From positions 124,001 through 188,000 of the forward strand of contig NZ_FOKE01000008.1 in the NCBI RefSeq assembly GCF_900112065.1: 64,000 nucleotides of DNA, read 5' to 3'. Shown piece after piece: positions 1 to 7,356 of this stretch. The translations under genes and the position numbers were made by a program. Under the pieces are notes generated by a model, which was not told the origin of the DNA, searched no databases, and was given only the letters and a program-made list of their open reading frames with translations. This stretch comes from Cohnella sp. OV330. Lineage in GTDB: Bacteria; Bacillota; Bacilli; Paenibacillales; Paenibacillaceae. Position 1 is the first letter of the stretch. Every line of letters starts with the position of its first letter.

Positions 1-1874
1 ATTTCCTGACGGAGCTTGCGCTGAAGCAGCTCGTCTTCCGGATCTTCGTTTTTGCGGGATATCGCCCGTATGATCTCCCGGTATTGGCCGATGACGTTCA
101 GCGAAGCTTTGCGATTATCCTTCGTCATCTGCGCGCGGATCGAGCCAATGGCAGCCTGGCACGTTTTCAGCTTCGTTTTGCGGATGATGCTTTTGTCCAA
201 TCGGGGCTCGATTTCCTTCGGCTTGATAATCGCCGAACCCAGCTTTCTAAGTCCCCGCGTCAGGAGGAGAATGCGCATTCTCGAGCGCCGCGAGAGCGCC
301 TCCTCGAGCGCCACGAACGAATCGTTGAACCGGTTCGCCACATAATCTGGAATTTCGCCGGCTTTGAACATCCGCGCGATTTCTTTGCGTTCCGCCTGGA
401 GTCCGGTCAGGCGGGCCTGGTTTTCGGCGACGGCGAGCTCGATGCCTTCCGATTGTTCTTCTTCGTGCAGGGACAAGCGTCGCATTCTGGCTTCGTATTG
501 GGCGATGACGGCATGTGAGGCATGGCGATTGTCCTCGTTCATCGATTCTGCAAGGAACCGCAGTGCTGCCTTGATCGTGGCGATGCGCGCCGCGTTGAGC
601 TTTTCCTCTTCGTCTGTCGGGCCTTCGTCCGCATTGCGCGTAAGCAGCGGCAGGCAGATGCTGGCGACGAGGAGGCTCATCAAGATGACGCCGGCGGCCA
701 GAAACAAAATGAGGTCGCGTTCAGGAAACGCGCCGCCGTTGTCCAGCACGAGCGGAATCGAGAAAGCGCCGGCCAGGGTGACGGCGCCTCTCACGCCGGA
801 CAGCGACGTCAGCACCGACATGCCGAGGCCTTCGCGCATCGAACGTCCGTTTTTCCGCGAAAATCGGTTTTCCCAGAACAAGTACACCCACAAAAAGCGA
901 ATGACGATGAGCGATACGAAAATGACGGCGATGTAGCCGATGACGATGCCGTTGTTAATCGGATTCTCGAAAAAGATGACGTTGACGACGTCGGGCACCT
1001 GCAGGCCGAGCAGCAGAAAGACCAGTCCGTTTAAAACGTATATAATGACGGACCAGGTGCTTTTCGATACGATCTGGAGCTTGACCATGCGGGACTCCAT
1101 GCGGTCCTTCTCGACGGCATGGACGACGCCGCCGGCGACGACGGCGAGAATGCCGGACAATCCGAGTTCCTCGGCCGCGAGGAAGATGAGGAAGGGCGTA
1201 AGGATCAGAATGAGCATATGTACGGTGACGTCCTCCATGCCCCAACGCCTTAAAAACAGCCGCAGCCGGATGAGCAGCGCAGCGATAATCGTGCCGCACA
1301 GCAGGCCGCCCAGCGAGATCAGCAGGAAGCTCCAGGTGGCGTTAATAAGCGAGAAGGATCCGGTGACGGCGGCGGCGATCGCAAACTTGAACGCGACGAG
1401 ACCCGATGCGTCGTTCATGAGCGCTTCGCCTTCGAGCAACCGCATGATGCGCTTCGGCAGCGATACGCGTCCGGCCATCGACGTCACCGCGACAGCGTCC
1501 GTCGGCGATAATATCGCGGCGAGGCCGAAGGCGGCGGGAAGCGGGATCGATGGAATCATCGCATGAATGATGTAGCCGACGCCAACGGTCGTGGCAAAAA
1601 CGAGGCCCAGAGCCATCAGCAAAATGGGAACGCGAAGCGCCCATAGCTCGTCGCGCGGCGTCCTTTGTCCGTCGTTGAACAGCAGCGGAGCGATGAACAG
1701 CACGAAAAACAGCTCCGGATTCAGCGTGAAATGATGTTTGAACGGCAGCATCGCGAGCGTCATGCCCAGCGCGATTTGCACGAGCGGCAGGGGGACGGCG
1801 GGCAGGAGCCGATTCACGATGTTGGATAATGCGATGATCGCGAGCATGAATAAAATGATTTCGAACACTTCCAT
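1..1874 (-). CDS. Na+/H+ antiporter, CPA1/NhaP family (3' end outside window)
   Basis: Membrane cation/proton exchanger. The reverse-strand reading frame opens at ATG 1874-1872, with GGAGG at 1887-1883, and runs off the left edge (about 624 codons visible). The first ~390 residues are strongly hydrophobic, about 12 membrane segments. Family motifs are visible: LSPTDAVAVTSM near residue 125, GEALMNDASG near residue 147 (the Asn-Asp pair of electroneutral CPA1 exchangers) and LSGVRGAVTLA near residue 340. A long charged, helical cytoplasmic tail follows, as in bacterial NhaP/Nhe-like proteins. The ion preference (Na+, K+ or Li+) cannot be read from sequence. The gene is convergent with nothing in the window. 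Confidence 0.9.
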   Translation of the reverse strand, partial: MEVFEIILFMLAIIALSNIVNRLLPAVPLPLVQIALGMTLAMLPFKHHFTLNPELFFVLFIAPLLFNDGQRTPRDELWALRVPILLMALGLVFATTVGVGYIIHAMIPSIPLPAAFGLAAILSPTDAVAVTSMAGRVSLPKRIMRLLEGEALMNDASGLVAFKFAIAAAVTGSFSLINATWSFLLISLGGLLCGTIIAALLIRLRLFLRRWGMEDVTVHMLILILTPFLIFLAAEELGLSGILAVVAGGVVHAVEKDRMESRMVKLQIVSKSTWSVIIYVLNGLVFLLLGLQVPDVVNVIFFENPINNGIVIGYIAVIFVSLIVIRFLWVYLFWENRFSRKNGRSMREGLGMSVLTSLSGVRGAVTLAGAFSIPLVLDNGGAFPERDLILFLAAGVILMSLLVASICLPLLTRNADEGPTDEEEKLNAARIATIKAALRFLAESMNEDNRHASHAVIAQYEARMRRLSLHEEEQSEGIELAVAENQARLTGLQAERKEIARMFKAGEIPDYVANRFNDSFVALEEALSRRSRMRILLLTRGLRKLGSAIIKPKEIEPRLDKSIIRKTKLKTCQAAIGSIRAQMTKDNRKASLNVIGQYREIIRAISRKNEDPEDELLQRKLRQE

Positions 1875-1960
1875 AAGCTAAACCTCCGCGCGCGATATCG
1901 GATAAATGATTTCCTACATATACTACCCGCAAACGGAAATTCAGATCAATTTCATGCATA

Positions 1961-1990
1961 GGAAAAGGACCGCCGGGGGCGGTCCTTCAG
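1961..1990 (-). terminator. Rho-independent terminator of the SLH protein gene
   Basis: A 10-bp stem (1965-1974 with 1978-1987) and a 3-nt loop are followed, on the minus strand, by a short T run. It lies 25 nt downstream of the SLH gene stop. Confidence 0.75.
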
Positions 1991-2015
1991 ATGCGCTTAG
2001 ATAGCACGCGACGCG

Positions 2016-3380
2016 TTATTTGGATTCGCCGTTCAAGTAATTGAAGAAGGGGACGTCCGTCCAGAAATCGTAGCTCTCCACGGACACGCTCGGATCGACC
2101 TCCCGGAAGCCAGCGGCCACGGCTTGCGAGTCGCTTTGAAGCGAGAACGACTGCGCATAATAATGGCCGTGCTCGATTTTGTTGTTCGCGATCTTCCGGT
2201 AGCCAGGCAGCTCCGTCAGGGAATAATACAGCGGCTGCCACCAAGAGCCGTACAGCAAGCCCTGTTGGTCTTCTTCGTTTTTCTTGGCATAGGCCGCCAC
2301 GATGCCGTCGAACCGCTGCTTGTCGGCCGCGTTAGCGAATTCGAACGCGAGATCGTATTCCTTGGCATATTCAATGTAGTTGCCGTTCGCGATTTGCTTG
2401 ACTTTGTACAGATCGGACTCGCCCGGTTCGCCCCATTCCTTCAGATAGATAAAGGCGGACGTTTTAGGCTCGAACTGTACTTTGGCGTCGATGCCTTCGC
2501 TGCGCAGCAGTCCGATCAGCTGAAGGGCGTGCTTCAGGTCGGAGTGGCCGTATACGAGGGACAGGCTGTCGACGAAGTTCGCTTCGTACCGGCTGTCCTT
2601 GAGATTGTAGCCGGTGACGATATCGCGTTCTAGCGCGGCATCCACGACCGCCTGCAGTTCTGGCGACTGAATGATGTCCGACTGTGAAAAGGCATCCTGA
2701 AGTTTAGCGTAGATATCGGCGTCGGAGGCATAGCCTAGGAAGTGCTTGTAGAGACCTTGAACGGTGATCGTCTGGCCGATGAGCACTTCCGCAAGCTCGC
2801 GAGATGCGATGCCCTTGAGCTTAATCTCTTTGTAATAGGAGGAAGGCAGGAGACCGGCGTCGATCGCGGCCGCCAGCTCTTGCGCGGCCGTCGTGCCGAG
2901 CCATTCGGGCTTCAGCTTGACCTTGGCCAGCGCGGCCGCCGTCTTGGAAGCGGGATAGGTATAGGCCAGCTCCTTGAGGCCGGCCGCTTTGACCGCGATT
3001 TGGACGGCGTTGATGGCGGAGAGTCTTTGTCCAGCGGCTACCGTATCGGACGTGATGACGCCAAGCGCGTACAACGCCGCCGCATCCGCGTAAAGCGGAT
3101 CGGAGGCGCCGAGGTCGGCGAAGGTATGGGGCTTCTCGGCGGGCTGCGCCTTCAAGGCTTCGGCCAGCGCGGACAAAAACTCGCCTTTGGTCAGGCCTGC
3201 GGAAAGCGCGATCGAATATTTATCCTTTAAAAAAGAAGCGTACTCGGAGGCTTGCACTTCGTGCGCTTGGACTTGCGAAGCGGCCGGAGCCGCGGCCCAT
3301 GCTTGCGAACCGCCGGCGATCGTCGCGGCGACGAGCGCGGATACGAGCAGCTTGCGAGAATCGATCGCGATTGTTTTCAT
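2016..3380 (-). CDS. Secreted S-layer-homology (SLH)-like domain protein
   Basis: 454 residues. The signal peptide is clear: MKTIAIDSRKLL, a hydrophobic stretch and AWA-A cleavage near residue 30. Residues ~45-110 look like an SLH module (LTKGEFLSALAEAL, then TFADLGASDPLYADAAALYALGVI). Weaker copies follow to ~residue 240. SLH modules bind pyruvylated secondary cell-wall polymer, so the protein is probably exported and attached to the wall. The C-terminal half (~250-454) is mixed alpha/beta with no recognised domain. ATG at 3380 is preceded by AAGGAG. Monocistronic, with its own terminator. Specific function unknown. Confidence 0.75.
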   Translation of the reverse strand: MKTIAIDSRKLLVSALVAATIAGGSQAWAAAPAASQVQAHEVQASEYASFLKDKYSIALSAGLTKGEFLSALAEALKAQPAEKPHTFADLGASDPLYADAAALYALGVITSDTVAAGQRLSAINAVQIAVKAAGLKELAYTYPASKTAAALAKVKLKPEWLGTTAAQELAAAIDAGLLPSSYYKEIKLKGIASRELAEVLIGQTITVQGLYKHFLGYASDADIYAKLQDAFSQSDIIQSPELQAVVDAALERDIVTGYNLKDSRYEANFVDSLSLVYGHSDLKHALQLIGLLRSEGIDAKVQFEPKTSAFIYLKEWGEPGESDLYKVKQIANGNYIEYAKEYDLAFEFANAADKQRFDGIVAAYAKKNEEDQQGLLYGSWWQPLYYSLTELPGYRKIANNKIEHGHYYAQSFSLQSDSQAVAAGFREVDPSVSVESYDFWTDVPFFNYLNGESK

Positions 3381-3716
3381 GAATGTAGTCTCCTTCTCGA
3401 CGTTAATCTGATAAAATATGTAGGAATAATTTGTTTAACATATTAGCAAGCCTTGCCTGTGTTGTCAATGAAATGTTGGCGTCTGCATCCATTGTTTTAA
3501 GCTTAAGCGAGGCGGGTATGGGATAAAAATCGGATTTTTTTGAATCTAAACCGGCTCTTTTTGCGTATGTATGAATTAGATCAATTTTGGACAATCCATT
3601 TGGAGCAGGAGGAGACTATCGTACGTGGACACAGAATCTGATTTACGCAGCTTAAGACCGCAAGTCAATCGCGCAGCAGCCATCGCCCGGCAGGCGATCG
3701 AAGGGGGTGACTGCGC
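3381..3716. other. Intergenic region between divergent SLH and CorC-like genes
   Basis: AT-rich divergent control region. It must hold both promoters but shows no convincing -35/-10 pair. I looked for the M-box Mg2+ riboswitch often found before Mg2+ transporters and did not see its conserved elements. The right part holds a short SD-preceded ORF (3625-3723), listed separately. Confidence 0.5.
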
Positions 3717-3723
3717 GTGCTAG
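3625..3723 (+). CDS. Possible 32-residue leader peptide upstream of the CorC-like gene
   Basis: AGGAGGAG at 3607-3614 sits 10 nt before a GTG at 3625. This opens a 32-codon frame (starts VDTESDLRSL, ends GGDCAC) whose TAG at 3721-3723 overlaps the GTG start (3717) of the transporter gene by 7 nt. That layout fits translational coupling or a leader peptide. The SD is the best one in this intergenic region, and the transporter's own SD (AAGGGGGTG) lies inside the small frame. The peptide resembles nothing I know and may not be functional as a protein. Confidence 0.4.
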   Translation: MDTESDLRSLRPQVNRAAAIARQAIEGGDCAC

Positions 3724-5042
3724 GACTGAATCTGGTTTGGGTTGCGTTGCTCATTCTGCTTACTGCCTTCTTCGTCGCTACCGAATTCGCGATTATTCGT
3801 ATCCGGTCAAGCCGCGTCGACCAACTGGTCATGGAGAAAAGGAAAAACGCAGTCGCCGTACAACGGGTCATCGCGAATCTCGACGGCTACCTGTCGGCCT
3901 GTCAGCTCGGGATCACGATCACCGCGCTGGGCCTCGGCTGGCTGGGCGAGCCGACGGTAGAGAAACTGCTCGAACCGCTGTTCCATTCCCTGCATATCGG
4001 GGAGAGCGTGTCGCACGTATTGTCGTTCATCATCGCGTTCGCGCTCATCACATACTTGCACGTCGTGCTTGGCGAGCTGGCGCCTAAGACGCTGGCCATC
4101 CAGAAGGCCGAGGAGATCTCGCTGCTCGTCGCGCCGGTTATCGTCTGGTTTTATAAAGTCATGTACCCGTTCATCTGGGCGCTGAACGGCTCGGCCAACG
4201 GCCTTATCCGCATGTTCGGCATGAAGCCGGCCAGCGAGCACGAAGAGGCGCACTCCGAAGAGGAGATCCGGCTGATCCTGTCGGAGAGTTACGAGAGCGG
4301 CAAGATCAACGAAGAAGAGTTCGGCTACGTGAACCGGATCTTCCAGTTCGACAGGCTGCTCGCTCGCGATATTATGATTCCGCGTACCGACATGGTCTGC
4401 CTGTACCGCAATAAATCGCTCGCGGACAATCTAGCGACGATCAAGCGAGAGCAGTACACGCGCTTCATGGTCGCAGGCGAGAGCAAAGACGACATTATCG
4501 GCTTCGTCAATACGAAGCAGTTTTTCTTGAGTTACGACAACAATCCGGACTTCGACTTCGGCGCCCTGCTGCAGCCGGTGCTGTCCGTGCCCGACGCGAT
4601 GCCGGTCAAGGATCTGCTCATCCGCATGCAGGCAGAGCGCAAGCATATCGCGCTGCTGCACGACGAATACGGGGGCACCGCCGGCCTCGTGACGATCGAG
4701 GATATCCTCGAGGAGATCGTCGGCGAGATCCGCGACGAGTTCGACGAGGACGAGATTCAGCCGATCGAGGAGATCGGCGAGGACAAGTATCTCGTGGACG
4801 GAAAGACGCTCGTCGACGAAATCGGCCGTTTGTTCGAGGTGCAGCTGCCGAGCGACGAGGTCAACACGATCGGGGGCTGGCTGTTCGCGATGCAGCCCGA
4901 CTTGCCCAAGAACGTGCCTTGGATTTACGAGGAGGAGAACCTGGCGTTCATCATCCGCGACAAGGACCGCAACCGGATCCGCAAGCTGGAGATCGCGCGA
5001 AAACAGGAAGGTCAGGCTAGATTGACGTTGGTTGAAGGTTAA
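3717..5042 (+). CDS. CNNM/CBS-domain transporter, hemolysin C/CorC family
   Basis: 441 residues. Residues ~1-200 form a CNNM (DUF21) transmembrane domain with 3-4 hydrophobic helices and the typical TEFAIIRIRSSRVDQL and LGELAPKTLAI stretches. Two CBS domains follow (~205-330, including RDIMIPRTDM and HDEYGGTAGLVTIEDILEEIVGEI). A CorC_HlyC C-terminal domain spans ~345-425 (VDGKTLVDEIGRLF, NTIGGWLF). Members are linked to Mg2+/Co2+ efflux and Mg2+ homeostasis; 'hemolysin' is a historical label. The GTG start at 3717 is supported by AAGGGGGTG at 3702-3710. An intrinsic terminator follows, so the unit is a single gene plus the short upstream ORF. Confidence 0.9.
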   Translation: MLGLNLVWVALLILLTAFFVATEFAIIRIRSSRVDQLVMEKRKNAVAVQRVIANLDGYLSACQLGITITALGLGWLGEPTVEKLLEPLFHSLHIGESVSHVLSFIIAFALITYLHVVLGELAPKTLAIQKAEEISLLVAPVIVWFYKVMYPFIWALNGSANGLIRMFGMKPASEHEEAHSEEEIRLILSESYESGKINEEEFGYVNRIFQFDRLLARDIMIPRTDMVCLYRNKSLADNLATIKREQYTRFMVAGESKDDIIGFVNTKQFFLSYDNNPDFDFGALLQPVLSVPDAMPVKDLLIRMQAERKHIALLHDEYGGTAGLVTIEDILEEIVGEIRDEFDEDEIQPIEEIGEDKYLVDGKTLVDEIGRLFEVQLPSDEVNTIGGWLFAMQPDLPKNVPWIYEEENLAFIIRDKDRNRIRKLEIARKQEGQARLTLVEG

Positions 5043-5049
5043 GTGAACG

Positions 5050-5080
5050 GACTGCCCTGGAGAGGGCAGTCTTTTTTATT
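5050..5080 (+). terminator. Rho-independent terminator after the CorC-like gene
   Basis: 8-bp perfect stem 5050-5057/5064-5071, 6-nt loop, then six T at 5072-5077. Confidence 0.9.
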
Positions 5081-5127
5081 GTAATTAAGATTAAAATATG
5101 GAAAATAAAAAGAAAGGAGTGAGCTTC

Positions 5128-5685
5128 GTGAAAAATAAATCGCTTATTGGATCGGCCGTATTCGGATGCCTCTGCGGCATGTTGTTCCTCGCATACGATC
5201 GCGACACGAGTGAGTCCCGCATCGTCACGCCGCTAGAACGAATCGAAAACGGAACCGCGCATATTCAATACGCATCTCCTTTGTTTGACGACATGCCGCC
5301 GGAACTTGCGCAAAAAATAAAACGAAACTGGTCCGTCGCAAAAGACCTTCTTTTACAAAATAACGTCATCGATAAAAACACGGCAGCGGAATGGAAATTG
5401 GTCAGCAGCGGTGATACGGCGATTGGAATCACGAATCAAATGCCGATGGAGGAAGCTTTCTCTTTTAACGACGCGATGATGAGCGACGTACGTAAAAAAG
5501 GCTTGCAAAAGGGCGACGCTTATCCAGCGATTTTGTGGAACGAGAAGGCTGGGAAAGCGATCTTTTTCTGGCTGCGCAGCAACGGCCATACGGCTGCCTA
5601 TTTTACGATCGAGGCAGAGCAGGGGGAGAAAGAGGGCAAAGTGTGGAGAGTTACGAGCGTCCTGAACGAAGTTCAAAAGACATAA
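5128..5685 (+). CDS. Membrane-anchored hypothetical protein
   Basis: 185 residues from GTG 5128, chosen because AAGGAG (5114-5119) lies 8 nt upstream. An in-frame ATG at 5098 has no SD. The N-terminus is KNKSLIGSAVFGCLCGMLFLAY, a single uncleaved-looking anchor. The rest (~25-185) would be extracytoplasmic, mixed alpha/beta, with no cysteine pairs or known motif. The gene is richer in A/T and Lys/Asn codons than its neighbours, which could reflect later acquisition. It has its own terminator. Family not recognised. Confidence 0.7.
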   Translation: MKNKSLIGSAVFGCLCGMLFLAYDRDTSESRIVTPLERIENGTAHIQYASPLFDDMPPELAQKIKRNWSVAKDLLLQNNVIDKNTAAEWKLVSSGDTAIGITNQMPMEEAFSFNDAMMSDVRKKGLQKGDAYPAILWNEKAGKAIFFWLRSNGHTAAYFTIEAEQGEKEGKVWRVTSVLNEVQKT

Positions 5686-5701
5686 GTTCAAACTTCAAGC
5701 G

Positions 5702-5732
5702 AAGGACAGGGCCAAGCGCTCCGTCCTTTTTT
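5702..5732 (+). terminator. Rho-independent terminator
   Basis: Stem AAGGAC (5702-5707) with GTCCTT (5723-5728), a partly structured loop, and a T run ending at 5732, just after the anchored hypothetical gene. Confidence 0.7.
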
Positions 5733-5889
5733 GCATGAATTGATTTGAACGAAGGGCGTTCATCGTTTATTGTTATTCTCATCCGAAGTATCGCGGTTAG
5801 TACGATGGACATGTCAAAAACGACGTGCGTTCGCATACGATAAGGAAGCCGCGAGGCGTTCGCTTCGTTTTTGAAAGGAGAGCTAACGA

Positions 5890-6621
5890 TTGGAAACGGC
5901 GCTGCTCGGCAGCTTCATATCCGCGATGGCGACGGTGCTCGGGGCCGTCCCGATCTTGTTCATCAAGCAGCTGTCGGAAAAGTGGAAGGACATGCTGGTG
6001 GCGTTCACCGCCGGCATCATGGTGTCCGCTTCGATGTTCGGACTGATTCCGCAATCGCTTAACGAATCGGGCATCGCATTGCTGACTTTGGGACTGCTCA
6101 TCGGCATCGTTTCGCTCGATCTGATCGAGAAAAACATCCCGCACGTGGACGTCGAGAACGGTTCGCGCATACGAGGCTTCGACAGCAAGGCATTGTTAGT
6201 ATTGGTAGCGCTCTTTATACACAATATACCGGAAGGGCTGAGCACGGGCTTCAGCTACGCCAGCGCTAGCGAGGGGCTCGGCACGATGGTCGCCGTCGCG
6301 ATCGGCGCGCAAAATATGCCGGAAGGACTCGTGCTGGCGGTGTTCTTGCTCCGGTCCAACGTCGGGAAGCTCAGGCTTCTGGCGCTCGTGACGCTAACGG
6401 GATTGATGGAAGTCGTCTCTGCGGTCATCGGCTACTTCACGGCCAGCTACGTCGATTCGTTGATCGGGATCGGTCTTGCCTTCGCTGCCGGCGCCATGCT
6501 TTTCATCGCCTATAAGGAGCTCATTCCGGAAAGCCACGGGCACGGCTACGAACGTCCTTCGACCTATTCGTTTATCATCGGCTTGATCGTCATGATCTAT
6601 ATCGCGCATTGGTTCGGCTAG
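5890..6621 (+). CDS. ZIP-family divalent metal transporter (ZupT/GufA-like)
   Basis: 243 residues, about eight membrane segments. The two signature metal-site helices are visible: HNIPEGLSTG (about residue 115) and QNMPEGL (about residue 144), with the HNxPEG motif typical of ZIP carriers that import Zn2+ or related divalent cations. Size matches bacterial ZupT/GufA proteins. The start is TTG 5890 (TTG GAA ACG), supported by AAAGGAG at 5874-5880; no ATG lies nearby. The next gene begins 16 nt after the stop, so the two are probably co-transcribed. Substrate is inferred from family only; I see no Zur-type operator. Confidence 0.9.
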   Translation: METALLGSFISAMATVLGAVPILFIKQLSEKWKDMLVAFTAGIMVSASMFGLIPQSLNESGIALLTLGLLIGIVSLDLIEKNIPHVDVENGSRIRGFDSKALLVLVALFIHNIPEGLSTGFSYASASEGLGTMVAVAIGAQNMPEGLVLAVFLLRSNVGKLRLLALVTLTGLMEVVSAVIGYFTASYVDSLIGIGLAFAAGAMLFIAYKELIPESHGHGYERPSTYSFIIGLIVMIYIAHWFG

Positions 6622-6637
6622 AAATGGAGGGAGTCGC

Positions 6638-7171
6638 ATGGCCTTCGAATGGCCGGGTTACGATCCGCCGGGGTATGGCGACACGCGGTCGCTATTAGCG
6701 TTCATGGGCGACGATTTGGCGGGACTTCACGGGGCTCGAATTTGCAACGTTTATTCGGCCTGGGACATTCAAGCCGAGCGATGGTGCGCTTCGTCCCCGG
6801 TCGTATTCGAGCTGGAGGATTTTCGTCTGGAGATCGGGTTCGCAGGCGGTTTGCGAATTCGGTTGACGATCGACGAGATTCAAATGAGCGCCTCGATTGC
6901 GGGCGGCTGGTTCGCTGCGGCGGGCGTGCGCCGTCTGCCCTTCGAATGGCGGACGGATCGAAGCGAGCTGGCACCCTATGTCGGACGGTTCATACTCGGC
7001 GCCGACTTCTTGGAAAAGAACGACGGCGGGCAGGGGATCCTCGGCATCTGTATCCGAACCGACGGCGGGACGCTCGAGCTCGTCAATGTCGCTTCGGCGG
7101 GCGGCGTCGCGGTCGGGATTAATCCGCCGGGCTACGACACTGCCGCCATCAAGCGCATCATCGCGATTTGA
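6638..7171 (+). CDS. Hypothetical protein downstream of the ZIP transporter
   Basis: 177 residues, cytosolic, ATG at 6638 with GGAGGG upstream. Composition is acidic with many beta-prone stretches (FELEDFRLEIGFAGG, GILGICIRTDGGTLELVNVASAGG). Pro/Gly/Tyr motifs recur near both ends: WPGYDPPGYGD at residues 5-15 and NPPGYD near residue 165. No membrane segment, metal-binding cluster or known domain is visible. It lies 16 nt after the ZIP gene, so shared transcription is likely. Function unknown. Confidence 0.65.
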   Translation: MAFEWPGYDPPGYGDTRSLLAFMGDDLAGLHGARICNVYSAWDIQAERWCASSPVVFELEDFRLEIGFAGGLRIRLTIDEIQMSASIAGGWFAAAGVRRLPFEWRTDRSELAPYVGRFILGADFLEKNDGGQGILGICIRTDGGTLELVNVASAGGVAVGINPPGYDTAAIKRIIAI

Positions 7172-7291
7172 TAGATGAAGCGACCGGCCGCGTTAGAAGC
7201 TGACGAATATCATATGTTCTTCGGCCGGAGCGGTTTTGTCGTTTCGGTTATTTTCATATCATGTGAAGCGAATTTATAGAAGCTCCGATTG

Positions 7292-7300
7292 TGGTATAAT
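7292..7300 (+). promoter_or_regulatory. Extended -10 promoter of the DinG-like helicase gene
   Basis: TG at 7292-7293, one base, then a perfect TATAAT at 7295-7300. Transcription would start near 7307, downstream of the ATG at 7303. That excludes the ATG and supports TTG 7357 as the helicase start. Confidence 0.7.
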
Positions 7301-7356
7301 GGATGCTTCGGCATTTTGAGCTGCCATATACGAGACAAGGTTGGAGGCAACGAAGC

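Noticed and set aside
3403..3594. 63-codon frame on the minus strand upstream of the SLH gene
   Set aside because: Lies in an AT-rich promoter region, lacks an SD and shows no protein-like pattern.
3540..3716. M-box Mg2+ riboswitch before the CorC-like gene
   Set aside because: The conserved M-box sequence elements are not present; the short SD-preceded ORF explains the leader better.
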